From contig NW_003133919.1 in the NCBI RefSeq assembly GCF_000003605.2, positions 1 to 60,176 of the forward strand: a DNA stretch of 60,176 bases, in the 5' to 3' direction. The translations under genes were made by a program, and so were the position numbers. This DNA comes from Saccoglossus kowalevskii. Taxonomy: Eukaryota > Hemichordata > Enteropneusta > Harrimaniidae. The notes under the pieces were generated by a model. That model searched no databases. It had not been told where the DNA came from and worked only from the letters and a program-made list of their open reading frames with translations. Shown here one piece after another: positions 1-8,873 of the stretch (its first letter is position 1; each line of letters starts with the position of its first letter).

Positions 1-12
1 CATGACTGGCTA

Positions 13-84
13 GCCGTGATCGTCTAATGGTTAGGACATTGCGTTGTGGCCGCAATAACCCAGATTCGAATCCTGGTCTCGGCA
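13..84 (+). tRNA. tRNA-His (GTG), class D
   Basis: A53·C61 in the T stem, and A replaces G in the A-box TAGTGG. Confidence 0.75.
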
Positions 85-110
85 GATTGTGCTATTTGTA
101 GTTCTTGTTG

Positions 111-114
111 TTTT
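111..114 (+). terminator. Pol III terminator, GTTCTTGTTGTTTTG spacer type
   Basis: TTTT is 27 nt after the tRNA end at 84. Earlier T runs are too short. A second TTTT follows at 123-126 as a backup. This is the commonest terminator arrangement in the array. Confidence 0.65.
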
Positions 115-170
115 GAGTCGTATTTTGGTATTCTACATTCAATTCCATTTCAGAGTAACGGGTTACGAAA

Positions 171-190
171 CATAATCACGCAGTCATCAT
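171..190. other. nearly invariant spacer block
   Basis: CATAATCACGCAGTCATCAT is present with few changes in essentially every spacer, while neighbouring parts differ between spacer subtypes. Function unknown. It could be a protein-binding site or just the best-homogenised stretch. Confidence 0.5.
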
Positions 191-221
191 CAACTGCAGA
201 TAAAATGCAAGATCAATGCAC

Positions 222-230
222 TATACATAT
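222..230 (+). promoter_or_regulatory. TATA-like element upstream of tRNA units
   Basis: TATACATAT (TATACTTAT in other spacers) lies about 45-52 bp before the next tRNA and recurs in most units. Upstream TATA-like sequences can aid Pol III initiation, but this one is further away than the usual -30 region, so the role is uncertain. Confidence 0.3.
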
Positions 231-273
231 TCGACGCTTCATGAGAAGCACGTAATTCGAACATGACTGCCTT

Positions 274-345
274 GCCGTGATCGTCTAGTGGTTAGGACAT
301 TGCGTTTTGGCCTCAATAAGCCAGGTTCGAATCCTGGTCTCGGCA
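274..345 (+). tRNA. tRNA-His body with Gln anticodon (TTG)
   Basis: Anticodon loop TTTTGGC puts TTG at 307-309, which would read CAA (Gln). C30·U40 is unpaired. G replaces C just before the T stem. Confidence 0.7.
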
Positions 346-535
346 GATTGTGCGTTATGTTTTGTTTTGTTGTTTTGAGTCGTATTTTGGGATTCTACAT
401 TCAATTATTTTCCAGGGTAACAGGTTAGCAAACATAATCACGCAGTCATCATAAACTTCAGATTAAATGCAAGATCAATGCACTATACTTATTCGTCGCT
501 TACTGCGTAACACGTAATCCGAATATGACTGGCTA
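346..535. repeat. representative inter-tRNA spacer
   Basis: 190 bp between units. It holds the T-rich terminator zone, then GATTCTACATTCAATT, a pyrimidine-rich step ending CCAGGGTAACAGG, the nearly invariant block CATAATCACGCAGTCATCAT, ATGCAAGATCAATGCACTATA, and a variable 5' flank. I see no coding potential or known RNA in it. Confidence 0.85.
360..363 (+). terminator. Pol III terminator, TTTTGTTTTG spacer type
   Basis: TTTT starts 15 nt after the tRNA end at 345 and is followed by two more T4 runs. This tighter, repeated arrangement mostly follows tRNAs of class C. Confidence 0.7.
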
Positions 536-607
536 GCCGTGATCGTCTAGTGGTTAGGGCAATGCGTTGTGGCCGCAATAACACAGGTTCGAATGCTGGT
601 CTCGCCA
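536..607 (+). tRNA. tRNA-His (GTG), class E, decayed
   Basis: Class E T stem, A27·A43 and C2·C71. Probably a pseudogene. Confidence 0.55.
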
Positions 608-800
608 GATTGTGCGATAAGTCGTTGTTTTGTTGTTTTGAGTCGTATTTTTGAATTCTACATTCAATTCTTTTTTCCAGGGTAACAGGTTAGCAAACAT
701 AATCACGCAGTCATCATAAACTGCAGATTAAATGCAAGATCAATGCACTATACTTATTCGTCGCTTACTGCGTAACACGTAATCTGAACGTGACTGGCTA

Positions 801-872
801 TCCGTGATCGTCCTGTGGTTAGGACATTGCGTTGTGGCCGCAATAACCCAGGTTCGAATCCTGGTCTCGGCA
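801..872 (+). tRNA. tRNA-His (GTG), U1 variant
   Basis: U1·C72 opens the acceptor end, and the D arm reads TCCTGTGG. The rest is consensus. Loss of G1 should impair RNase P cleavage and G-1 addition. Confidence 0.65.
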
Positions 873-1061
873 GATTGTGCTATATGTAGTTCTTGTTGTT
901 TTGAGTCGTATTTTGGTATTCTACATTCAATTCCATTTCAGAGTAACAGGTTACGAAACATAATCACGCAGTCATCATAAACTGCCGATTAAATGCAAGA
1001 ACAATGCACTATAAATATTCGTCACTTACTGAATAGCACGTAATTCGAACATGACTGGCTA

Positions 1062-1133
1062 GCCGTGATCGTCTAGTGGTTAGGACATTGCGTTGTGGCC
1101 GCAATAACCCATGTTCGAATCCTGGTCTCGGCA
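1062..1133 (+). tRNA. tRNA-His (GTG), near consensus
   Basis: U52·C62 in the T stem is the only change from class A. Confidence 0.75.
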
Positions 1134-1322
1134 AATGTGCGATACGTGTTTTTGTTGTTCTTTGAATCGCATTTTGGAATTCTACATTCAATTCCATTTC
1201 AGGGTAACAGATTTGCAAACATAATCACGCAGTCATCATAAACTGTAGATTAAATGCAAGATCAATGCACTATACTTATTCGTCGCTTACTGAGTAACAC
1301 TTGATCCGAACTTGACTGGCTA

Positions 1323-1394
1323 GCCGTGATCGTCTAGTGGTTAGAACATTGCGTTGTGGCCGCAATAACCCAGATTCGAATCCTGGTCTCGGCA
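1323..1394 (+). tRNA. tRNA-His (GTG), class D
   Basis: A53, and A23 opens a D-stem pair. Confidence 0.7.
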
Positions 1395-1582
1395 GATTGT
1401 GCTATATGTAGTTCTTGTTGTTTTGAGTCGTATTTTGGGATACTACATTCAATTCCATTTCAGTGTAACAGGTTACGGAACATAATCACGCAGTCATCAT
1501 AAACTGCAGATAAAATGCAAGATCAATGCACTTATGTTTTTGTCGTTTACTGAGTAGCACGTAATTCGAACATGGCTGGCTA

Positions 1583-1654
1583 GCCGTGATCGTCTAGTGG
1601 TTAGGTCATTGCGTTGTGGCCGCAATAACCCAGATTCGAATCCTGGTCTCGGCA
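1583..1654 (+). tRNA. tRNA-His (GTG), class D with U24
   Basis: A53·C61 and U11·U24. Confidence 0.7.
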
Positions 1655-1842
1655 GATTGTGCGATATGTCGTTGTTTTGTTTTGATTCGTATTTTTGAAT
1701 TCTACATTCAATTCCATTCCAGGGTAACAGGTTAGCAAACATAATCACGCAGTCATCATAAACTTTAGATTAAATGCAAGATCAATGCACTATAATTATT
1801 CGTCGCTTACTGAGTAACACTAAATCCGAACATGACTGGCTA

Positions 1843-1918
1843 TCCGTGATCGTCCAGTGGTTAGGACATTGCGTTGTGGCCGCAATAACCCAGGTTCTAA
1901 TCCGGCCTGGTCTCGGCA
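1843..1918 (+). pseudogene. tRNA-His pseudogene with T-arm insertion
   Basis: 76 nt: a 4-nt insertion disrupts the T loop and 3' T stem, T57 damages the B box, and U1·C72 is unpaired. Confidence 0.8.
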
Positions 1919-2108
1919 GATTGTGCGTTATGTTTTGTTTTGTTGTTTTGAGTCGTATTTTGGGATTCTACATTCAATTCTTTTCCAGGGTAACAGGTTA
2001 GCAAACATAATCACGCAGTCATCATAAACTGCAGATTAAATGCAAGATCAATGCACTATACTTATTCGTCGCTTACTGCGTAACACTTAATCCGAATATG
2101 ACTGGCTA

Positions 2109-2180
2109 GCCGTGATCGTCTAATGGTTAGGACATTGCGTTGTGGCCGCAATAACCCAGATTCGAATCCTGGTCTCGGCA
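2109..2180 (+). tRNA. tRNA-His (GTG), class D
   Basis: Same as the copy at 13. Confidence 0.75.
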
Positions 2181-2369
2181 GATTGTGCTATTTGTAGTTC
2201 TTGTTGTTTTGAGTCGTATTTTGGTATTCTACATTCAATTCCATTTCAGAGTAACGGGTTACGAAACATAATCACGCAGTCATCATCAACTGCAGATAAA
2301 ATGCAAGATCAATGCACTATACATATTCGACGCTTCATGAGAAGCACGTAATTCGAACATGACTGCCTT

Positions 2370-2441
2370 GCCGTGATCGTCTAGTGGTTAGGACATTGCG
2401 TTTTGGCCTCAATAAGCCAGGTTCGAATCCTGGTCTCGGCA
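2370..2441 (+). tRNA. tRNA-His body with Gln anticodon (TTG)
   Basis: Same as the copy at 274; TTG at 2403-2405. Confidence 0.7.
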
Positions 2442-2631
2442 GATTGTGCGTTATGTTTTGTTTTGTTGTTTTGAGTCGTATTTTGGGATTCTACATTCAA
2501 TTATTTTCCAGGGTAACAGGTTAGCAAACATAATCACGCAGTCATCATAAACTTCAGATTAAATGCAAGATCAATGCACTATACTTATTCGTCGCTTACT
2601 GCGTAACACGTAATCCGAATATGACTGGCTA

Positions 2632-2703
2632 GCCGTGATCGTCTAGTGGTTAGGGCAATGCGTTGTGGCCGCAATAACACAGGTTCGAATGCTGGTCTCG
2701 CCA
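2632..2703 (+). tRNA. tRNA-His (GTG), class E, decayed
   Basis: Same as the copy at 536. Confidence 0.55.
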
Positions 2704-2896
2704 GATTGTGCGATAAGTCGTTGTTTTGTTGTTTTGAGTCGTATTTTTGAATTCTACATTCAATTCTTTTTTCCAGGGTAACAGGTTAGCAAACATAATC
2801 ACGCAGTCATCATAAACTGCAGATAAAATGCAAGATTAATGCACTATACTTATTGGTCGCTTACTGCGTAACACGAAATCCGAATATGACTGGCTC

Positions 2897-2968
2897 GCCG
2901 TGATCGTCTAGTGGTTAGGGCATTGCGTTGTGGCCGCAATAACACAGTTTCGAATGCTGGTCTCGGCA
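2897..2968 (+). tRNA. tRNA-His (GTG), class E, decayed
   Basis: A49·G65, and U53 faces G61. Confidence 0.55.
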
Positions 2969-3157
2969 GATTGTGCGATATGTAGTTCTTGATGTTTTGA
3001 GTCGTATTTCGGTATTCTACATTCAATTCCATTTCAGAGTAACAGGTTAGCAAACATAATCACGCAGTCATCATAAACTTTAGATTAAATGCAAGATCAA
3101 TGCACTATACTTATTCTTCGCTTACTGAGCAACACTTCCTCCGAACGTAACTGGCTA

Positions 3158-3229
3158 GCCGTGATCGTCTAGTGGTTAGGACATTGCGTTGTGGCCGCAA
3201 TAACCCAGGTTCGAATCCTAGTCTCGTCA
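3158..3229 (+). tRNA. tRNA-His (GTG), variant
   Basis: C50·A64 and C2·U71 are unpaired. Confidence 0.65.
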
Positions 3230-3425
3230 GATTGTGCTATATGTAGTTCTTGTTGTTTTGAGTCGTATTTTGGGATTCTATATTCAATACCATTTCAGAG
3301 TAACAGGTTACGAAACATAATCACGCAGTCATCATAATCTGCCGATTAAATGCAAGATCAATGCACTATACATATTCGACGCTTCCTGAGTAGCACGTAA
3401 TTCGAACATGACTGGCTAGCCGTGA

Positions 3426-3436
3426 TCGTCTAGTGG
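3426..3436 (+). promoter_or_regulatory. A box of the consensus tRNA-His copy
   Basis: TCGTCTAGTGG fits the internal A box bound by TFIIIC in tRNA genes. It is shared by most units. Recurrent variants are TCGTCCAGTGG, TCGTCTGTTGG, TCGTCTCGTGG and TCCTGTGG forms. Confidence 0.85.
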
Positions 3437-3468
3437 TTAGGACATTGCGTTGTGGCCGCAATAACCCA

Positions 3469-3479
3469 GGTTCGAATCC
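3469..3479 (+). promoter_or_regulatory. B box of the consensus tRNA-His copy
   Basis: GGTTCGAATCC matches the TFIIIC B-box consensus exactly. Class D units have GATTCGAATCC and class E units have GGTTCGAATGC, so those units should bind TFIIIC less well. Confidence 0.9.
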
Positions 3480-3507
3480 TGGTCTCGGCAAATTGTGCAA
3501 TATGTTG

Positions 3508-3511
3508 TTTT
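3508..3511 (+). terminator. Pol III terminator of the consensus copy
   Basis: TTTT lies 18 nt after the discriminator base of the 3419 unit, giving a short 3' trailer. It is the first T run of four or more after the gene. Confidence 0.7.
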
Positions 3512-3670
3512 GAGTCGCATTTTGGAATTCTACATTCAATTCCATTTCAGGGTAACAGATTTGCAAACATAATCACGCAGTCATCATAAACTGTAGATTA
3601 AATGCAAGATCAATGCACTATACTTATTCGTCGCTAACTGTGTAACACTTGATCCGAAATTGACTGGCTA

Positions 3671-3742
3671 GCCGTGATCGTCTAGTGGTTAGGACATTCC
3701 GTTGTGGCCGCAATAACCCAGGTTCGAATCCTGGTCTGGGCA
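3671..3742 (+). tRNA. tRNA-His (GTG), class B
   Basis: C29·C41 and G4·G69, the latter next to U5·U68. Confidence 0.7.
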
Positions 3743-3931
3743 GATTGTGCTATCTGTAGTTCTTGTTGTTTTGAGTCGTATTTTGGTATTCTACATTCAA
3801 TTCCATTTCAGAGTAACAGGTTACGAAACATAATCACACAGTCATCATAAATTGCAGATTAAATGCAAGATCAATGCACTATACATATTCGTCGCTTCAT
3901 GAGAAGCACGTAATTCGAACATGACTGCCTT

Positions 3932-4003
3932 GCCGTGATCGTCTAGTGGTTAGGATATTTCGTTGTGGCCTCAATAACCCAGGTTCGAATCCTGGTCTCG
4001 GCA
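3932..4003 (+). tRNA. tRNA-His (GTG), class C
   Basis: Two adjacent anticodon-stem mismatches; D stem ends in U25 (wobble). Confidence 0.65.
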
Positions 4004-4193
4004 GATTGTGCGTTATGTTTTGTTTTGTTGTTTTGAGTCGTGTTTTGGGATTCTACATTCAATTCTTTTCCAGGGTAACAGGTGAGCAAACATAATCATG
4101 CAGTCATCATAAACTGCAGATTAAATGCAATATCAATGCACTATACATATTCGACGCTTCCTGAGTAGCACGTAATTCGAACATGACTGGCTA

Positions 4194-4265
4194 GCCGTGA
4201 TCGTCTAGTGGTTAGGACATTGCGTTGTGGCCGCAATAACCTTGGTTCGAATCCTGGTCTCGGCA
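4194..4265 (+). tRNA. tRNA-His (GTG), class F
   Basis: T stem CTTGG/CCTGG. Confidence 0.8.
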
Positions 4266-4455
4266 GATTGTGCGTTATGTCGTTGTTTTGTTGTTTTGAG
4301 TCGTATTTTGGGATTCTACATTCAATTCTATTCCAGTGTAACAGATTAGTAAACATAATCACGCAGTCATCATAAACTGCAGATAAAATGCAAGATTAAT
4401 GCACTATACTTATTGGTCGTTACTGCGTAACACGAAATCCGAATATGACTGGCTC

Positions 4456-4527
4456 GCCGTGATCGTCTAGTGGTTAGGGCATTGCGTTGTGGCCGCAATA
4501 ACACAGGTTCGAATGCTGGTCTCGGCA
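4456..4527 (+). tRNA. tRNA-His (GTG), class E
   Basis: Class E T stem; U11·G24 wobble. Confidence 0.6.
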
Positions 4528-4715
4528 GATTGTACTATATGTAGTTCTTGATGTTTTGAGTCGTATTTCGGTATTCTACATTCAATTCCATTTCAGAGTA
4601 ACAGGTTAGCAAACATAATCACGCAGTCATCATAAACTTTAGATTAAATGCAAGAACAATGCACTATACTTATTCTTCGCTTACTGAGCAACACTTCCCC
4701 GTACGTGACTGGCTA

Positions 4716-4787
4716 GCCGTGATCGTCTAGTGGTTAGGGCATTGCGTTGTGGCCGCAATAACCCAGGTTCGAATCCTGGTCTCGGCA
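4716..4787 (+). tRNA. tRNA-His (GTG), consensus-like
   Basis: Only a U11·G24 wobble separates it from class A. Confidence 0.93.
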
Positions 4788-4976
4788 GATTGTGCTATAT
4801 GTAGTTCTTGTTGTTTTGAGTCGTATTTTGGGATTCTACATTCAATTCCATTTCAGAGTAACAGGTTACGAAACATAATCACGCAGTCATCATAAACTGC
4901 AGATTAAATGCAAGATCAATGCACTATAGATATTCGTGACTTACTGAATAGCACGTAATTCGAACATGACTGGCTA

Positions 4977-5048
4977 GCCGTGATCGTCTAGTGGTTAGGA
5001 CATTGCGTTGTGGCCGCAATAACCCAGGTTCGAATCCTGGTCTCGGCA
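4977..5048 (+). tRNA. tRNA-His (GTG), consensus
   Basis: Class A. Confidence 0.95.
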
Positions 5049-5228
5049 AATTGTGCAATATGTTGTTTTGAGTCGCATTTTGGAATTCTACATTCAATTC
5101 CATTTCAGGGTAACAGATTTGCAAACATAATCACGCAGTCATCATAAACTGTAGATTAAATGCAAGATCAATGCACTATACTTATTCGTCGCTAACTGTG
5201 TAACACTTGATCCGAAATTGACTGGCTA

Positions 5229-5300
5229 GTCGTGATCGTCTAGTGGTTAGGACATTCCGTAGTGGCCGCAATAACCCAGGTTCGAATCGTGGTCTGGGCA
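5229..5300 (+). tRNA. tRNA-His (GTG), class B with A33, decayed
   Basis: A replaces the universal U33 before the anticodon; also G52·G62 and U2·G71. Confidence 0.5.
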
Positions 5301-5489
5301 GATTCTGCTATATGTAGTTCTTGTTGTTTTGAGTCGCATTTTGGAATTCTACATTCAATTCCATTTCAGGGTAACAGATTTGCAAACATAATCACGCAGT
5401 CATCATAAACTGTAGATTAAATGCAAGATCAATGCACTATGCTTATTCGTCGCTTACTGAGTAACACTTGATCCGAACTTGACTGGCTA

Positions 5490-5561
5490 GCCGTGATCGT
5501 CTAGTGGTTAGGACATTCCGTTGTGGCCGCAATAACCCAGGTTCGAATCCTGGTCTGGGCA
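5490..5561 (+). tRNA. tRNA-His (GTG), class B
   Basis: C29·C41 and G4·G69 only. Confidence 0.7.
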
Positions 5562-5750
5562 GATTGTGCTATATGTAGTTCTTGTTGTTTTGAGTCGTAT
5601 TTTGGTATTCTACATTCAATTCCATTTCAGAGTAACAGGTTACGAAACATAATCACGCAGTCATCATAAACTGCAGATTAAATGCAAGATCAATGCACTA
5701 TACATATTCGTCGCTTCATGAGAAGCACGCAATTCGAACATGACTGCCTT

Positions 5751-5821
5751 GCGTGATCGTCTAGTGGGTAGGACATTTCGTTGTGGCCTCAATAACCCAG
5801 GTTCGAATCCTGGTCTCGGCA
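5751..5821 (+). pseudogene. tRNA-His pseudogene, short acceptor
   Basis: 71 nt: one C is missing (GCGTGA), so the acceptor stem is out of register. Class C anticodon stem. D loop GTGGGTAGG. Confidence 0.75.
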
Positions 5822-6011
5822 GATTGTGCGTTATGTTTTGTTTTGTTGTTTTGAGTCGTATTTTGGGATTCTACATTCAATACTTTTCCAGGGTAACAGG
5901 TGAGCAAACATAATCACGCAGTCATCATAAACTGCAGATTAAATGCAATATCAATGCACTATACTTATTCGTCGCTTACTGAGTAGCACGATATCCGAAC
6001 ATGGCTGGCTA

Positions 6012-6083
6012 GCCGTGATCGTCTAGTGGTTAGGTCATTGCGTTGTGGCCGCAATAACCCAGATTCGAATCCTGCTCTCGGCA
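6012..6083 (+). tRNA. tRNA-His (GTG), class D with U24
   Basis: Also C49·C65. Confidence 0.6.
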
Positions 6084-6271
6084 GATTGTGCGATATGTCG
6101 TTGTTTTGTTTTGATTCGTATTTTTGAATTCTACATTCAATTCTATTCCAGGGTAACAGGTTAGCAAACATAATCACGCAGTCATCATAAACTTTAGATT
6201 AAATGCAAGATCAATGCACTATACTTATTCGTCGCTTACTGACTAACATTTAATCCGAACATGACTGGCTA

Positions 6272-6343
6272 GCCGTGATCGTCTAGTGGTTAGGGCATTC
6301 CGTTGTGGCCGCAATAACCCAGGTTCGAATCCTGGTCTGGGCA
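6272..6343 (+). tRNA. tRNA-His (GTG), class B
   Basis: With U11·G24 wobble. Confidence 0.7.
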
Positions 6344-6532
6344 GATTATGCTATATGTAGTTCTTGTTGTTTTGAGTCGTATTTTGGTATTCTACATTTA
6401 ATTCCATTTCAGAGTAACAGGTTACGAAACATAATCACGCAGTCATCATAAACTGCAGATTAAATGCAAGATCAATGCAGTATACATATTCGTCACTTAC
6501 TGAATAGCACGTAATTCGAACATGACTGGCTA

Positions 6533-6604
6533 GCCGTGATCGTCTGTTGGTTAGGACATTCCGTTGTGGCCGCAATAACCCAGGTTCGAATCCTGGTCTG
6601 GGCA
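6533..6604 (+). tRNA. tRNA-His (GTG), class B
   Basis: D arm reads TCTGTTGG, altering the A box. Confidence 0.65.
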
Positions 6605-6793
6605 GATTGTGCTATATGTAGTTCTTGTTGTTTTGAGTCGTATTTTGGTATTCTACATTCAATTCCATTTCAGAGTAACAGGTTACGAAACATAATCACG
6701 CAGTCATCATAAACTGCAGATTAAATGCAAGATCAATGCACTATACATATTCGTCGCTTCATGAGAAGCACGCAATTCGAACATGACTGCCTT

Positions 6794-6864
6794 GCGTGAT
6801 CGTCTAGTAGGTAGGACATTTCGTTGTGGCCTCAATAACCCAGGTTCGAATCCTGGTCTCGGCA
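6794..6864 (+). pseudogene. tRNA-His pseudogene, short acceptor
   Basis: 71 nt, like 5751, with D loop AGTAGGTAGG. Confidence 0.75.
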
Positions 6865-7053
6865 GATTGTGCGTTATGTTTTGTTTTGTTGTTTTGAGTC
6901 GTATTTTGGGATTCTACATTCAATTCTTTTCCAGGGAACAGGTGAGCAAACATAATCATGCAGTCATCATAAACTGCAGATTAAATGCAATATCAATGCA
7001 CTATACATATTCGACGCTTCCTGAGTAGCACGTAATTCGAACATGACTGGCTA

Positions 7054-7125
7054 GCCGTGATCGTCTAGTGGTTAGGACATTGCGTTGTGGCCGCAATAAC
7101 CTTGGTTCGAATCCTGGTCTCGGCA
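7054..7125 (+). tRNA. tRNA-His (GTG), class F
   Basis: U50·G64 and U51·U63. Confidence 0.8.
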
Positions 7126-7308
7126 GATTGTGCGTTATGTCGTTGTTTTGAGTCGTATTTTGGGATTCTACATTCAATTCTATTCCAGGGTAACAGATTA
7201 GTAAACATAATCACGCAGTCATCATAAACTGCAGATAAAATGCAAGATTAATGCACTATACTTATTGGTCGCTTACTGCGTAACACGAAATCGGAATATG
7301 ACTGGCTC

Positions 7309-7380
7309 GCCGTGATCGTCTAGTGGTTAGGGCATTGCGTTGTGGCCGCAATAACACAGGTTCGAATGCTGGTCTCGGCA
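7309..7380 (+). tRNA. tRNA-His (GTG), class E
   Basis: T stem ACAGG/GCTGG; U11·G24 wobble. Confidence 0.6.
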
Positions 7381-7569
7381 GATTGTGCGATATGTAGTTC
7401 TTGATGTTTTGAGTCGTATTTCGGTATTCTACATTCAATTCCATTTCAGAGTAACAGGTTAGCAAACATAATCACGCAGTCATCATAAACTTTAGATTAA
7501 ATGCAAGAACAATGCACTATACTTATTCTTCGCTTACTGAGCAACACTTACTCCGAACGTGACTGGCTA

Positions 7570-7641
7570 GCCGTGATCGTCTAGTGGTTAGGACATTGCG
7601 TTGTGGCCGCAATAACCCAGCTTCGAATCCTGGTCTCGGCA
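7570..7641 (+). tRNA. tRNA-His (GTG), C53 variant
   Basis: C53·C61 breaks the T stem and B box; otherwise class A. Confidence 0.7.
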
Positions 7642-7830
7642 GATTGTGCTATATGTAGTTCTTGTTGTTTTGAGTCGTATTTTGGGATTCTACATTCAAT
7701 TCCATTTCAGAGTAACAGGTTACGAAACATAATCACGCAGTCATCATAAACTGCAGATTAAATGCAAGATCAATGCACTATACATATTCGACGCTTCCTG
7801 AGTAGCACGTAATTCGAACATGACTGGCCA

Positions 7831-7902
7831 GCCGTGATCGTCTAGTGGTTAGGACAATGCGTTGTGGCCGCAATAACACAGGTTCGAATGCTGGTCTCGG
7901 CA
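7831..7902 (+). tRNA. tRNA-His (GTG), class E
   Basis: Also A27·A43. Confidence 0.55.
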
Positions 7903-8091
7903 GATTGTGCGATATGTAGTTCTTGTTGTTTTGAGTCGTATTTTGGTATTCTACATTCAATTCCATTTCAGAGTAACAGGTTAGCAAACATAATCACGCA
8001 GTCATCATAAACTTTAGATTAAATGCAAGATCAATGCACTATACTTATTCTTCGCTTACTGAGCAACACTTCCTCCGAACGTAACTGGCTA

Positions 8092-8163
8092 GTCGTGATC
8101 GTCTAGTGGTTAGGACATTGCGTTGTGGCCGCAATAACCCAGGTTCGAATCCTAGTCTCGTCA
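8092..8163 (+). tRNA. tRNA-His (GTG), variant
   Basis: U2·U71 and C50·A64. Confidence 0.6.
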
Positions 8164-8352
8164 GATTGTGCTATATGTAGTTCTTGTTGTTTTGAGTCGT
8201 ATTTTGGGATTCTATATTCAATTCCATTTCAGAGTAACAGGTTACGAAACATAATCACGCAGTCATCATAATCTGCCGATTAAATGCAAGATCAATGCAC
8301 TATACATATTCGACGCTTCCTGAGTAGCACGTAATTCGAACATGACTGGTTA

Positions 8353-8424
8353 GCCGTGATCGTCTAGTGGTTAGGACATTGCGTTGTTCCCGCAATAACC
8401 CAGGTTCGAATCCTGGTCTCGGCA
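8353..8424 (+). tRNA. tRNA-His body with Asn anticodon (GTT)
   Basis: Loop TTGTTCC puts GTT at 8386-8388 (reads AAC/AAU, Asn) with C37. All stems match class A. Confidence 0.75.
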
Positions 8425-8612
8425 GATTGTGCGATATGTCGTTGTTTTGTTTTGATTCGTATTTTTGAATTCTACATTCAATTCTATTCCAGGGTAACAG
8501 GTTAGCAAACATAATCACGCAGTCATCATAAACTTTAGATTAAATGCAAGATCAATGCACTCTACTTATTCGTCGCTTACTGACTAACATTTAATCCGAA
8601 CATGACTGGCTA

Positions 8613-8684
8613 GCCGTGATCGTCTAGTGGTTAGGGCATTCCGTTGTGGCCGCAATAACCCAGGTTCGAATCCTGGTCTGGGCA
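8613..8684 (+). tRNA. tRNA-His (GTG), class B
   Basis: With U11·G24 wobble. Confidence 0.7.
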
Positions 8685-8873
8685 GATTATGCTATATGAA
8701 GTTCTTGTTGTTTTGAGTCGTATTATGGTATTCTACATTTAATTCCATTTCAGAGTAACAGGTTACGAAACATAATCACGCAGTCATCATAAACTGCAGA
8801 TTAAATGCAAGATCAATGCACTATACATATTCGTCACTTACTGAATAGCACGAAATTCGAACACGACAGGCTA

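Larger units (their letters stand above)
1..726 (+). repeat. block duplicated at 2097-2822 (offset 2096)
   Basis: The units at 13, 274 and 536, including the Gln-anticodon copy and the C71 acceptor change, recur in order at 2109, 2370 and 2632 with the same spacers. They diverge in the spacer after the third unit. Confidence 0.85.
480..1135 (+). repeat. block duplicated at about 48092-48747 (offset 47612)
   Basis: Units 536, 801 and 1062 match 48148, 48413 and 48674 at exactly 47612 bp, including the rare U1 change with its TCCTGTGG D arm. Confidence 0.85.
2097..2822 (+). repeat. second copy of the 1-726 block
   Basis: See the 1-726 block. The offset is eight units, so the copy probably arose inside the array by unequal exchange. 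Confidence 0.85.
3419..3490 (+). tRNA. tRNA-His (GTG), consensus
   Basis: Reference copy. Acceptor GCCGTGA/TCTCGGC, D stem GTCT/GGAC, anticodon stem TTGCG/CGCAA, loop TTGTGGC with GTG at 3452-3454, four-base variable loop TAAC, T stem CCAGG/CCTGG, discriminator A73. U5·U68 is the only unpaired stem position. CCA and G-1 are not encoded, as expected for a eukaryotic nuclear gene; G-1 would be added by Thg1. Intact A and B boxes and a T4 terminator make it a good candidate for an active gene. Confidence 0.95.
3660..6480 (+). repeat. block duplicated at about 9914-12733 (offset 6253-6254)
   Basis: Eleven units from 3671 to 6272 match those from 9924 to 12526 in class and order, including the rare A33 unit (5229 and 11483) and the short-acceptor unit (5751 and 12005). 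Boundaries are approximate. Confidence 0.75.

Noticed and set aside
150-195. Box C/D snoRNA on the minus strand of the spacer (ATGATGA then CTGA)
   Set aside because: The ATGATGA motif falls in the constant block, but the CTGA motif occurs only in one spacer subtype (CTGG in the other), the two are too close, and I see no terminal stem.
222-230. Centromere-protein box or known satellite motif in the spacer
   Set aside because: I compared the spacer by eye with the CENP-B box from memory and found no match.
536-607. tRNA of another identity in class E units
   Set aside because: The T stem is changed but the anticodon is still GTG and the body is His-like. It is a damaged His copy.
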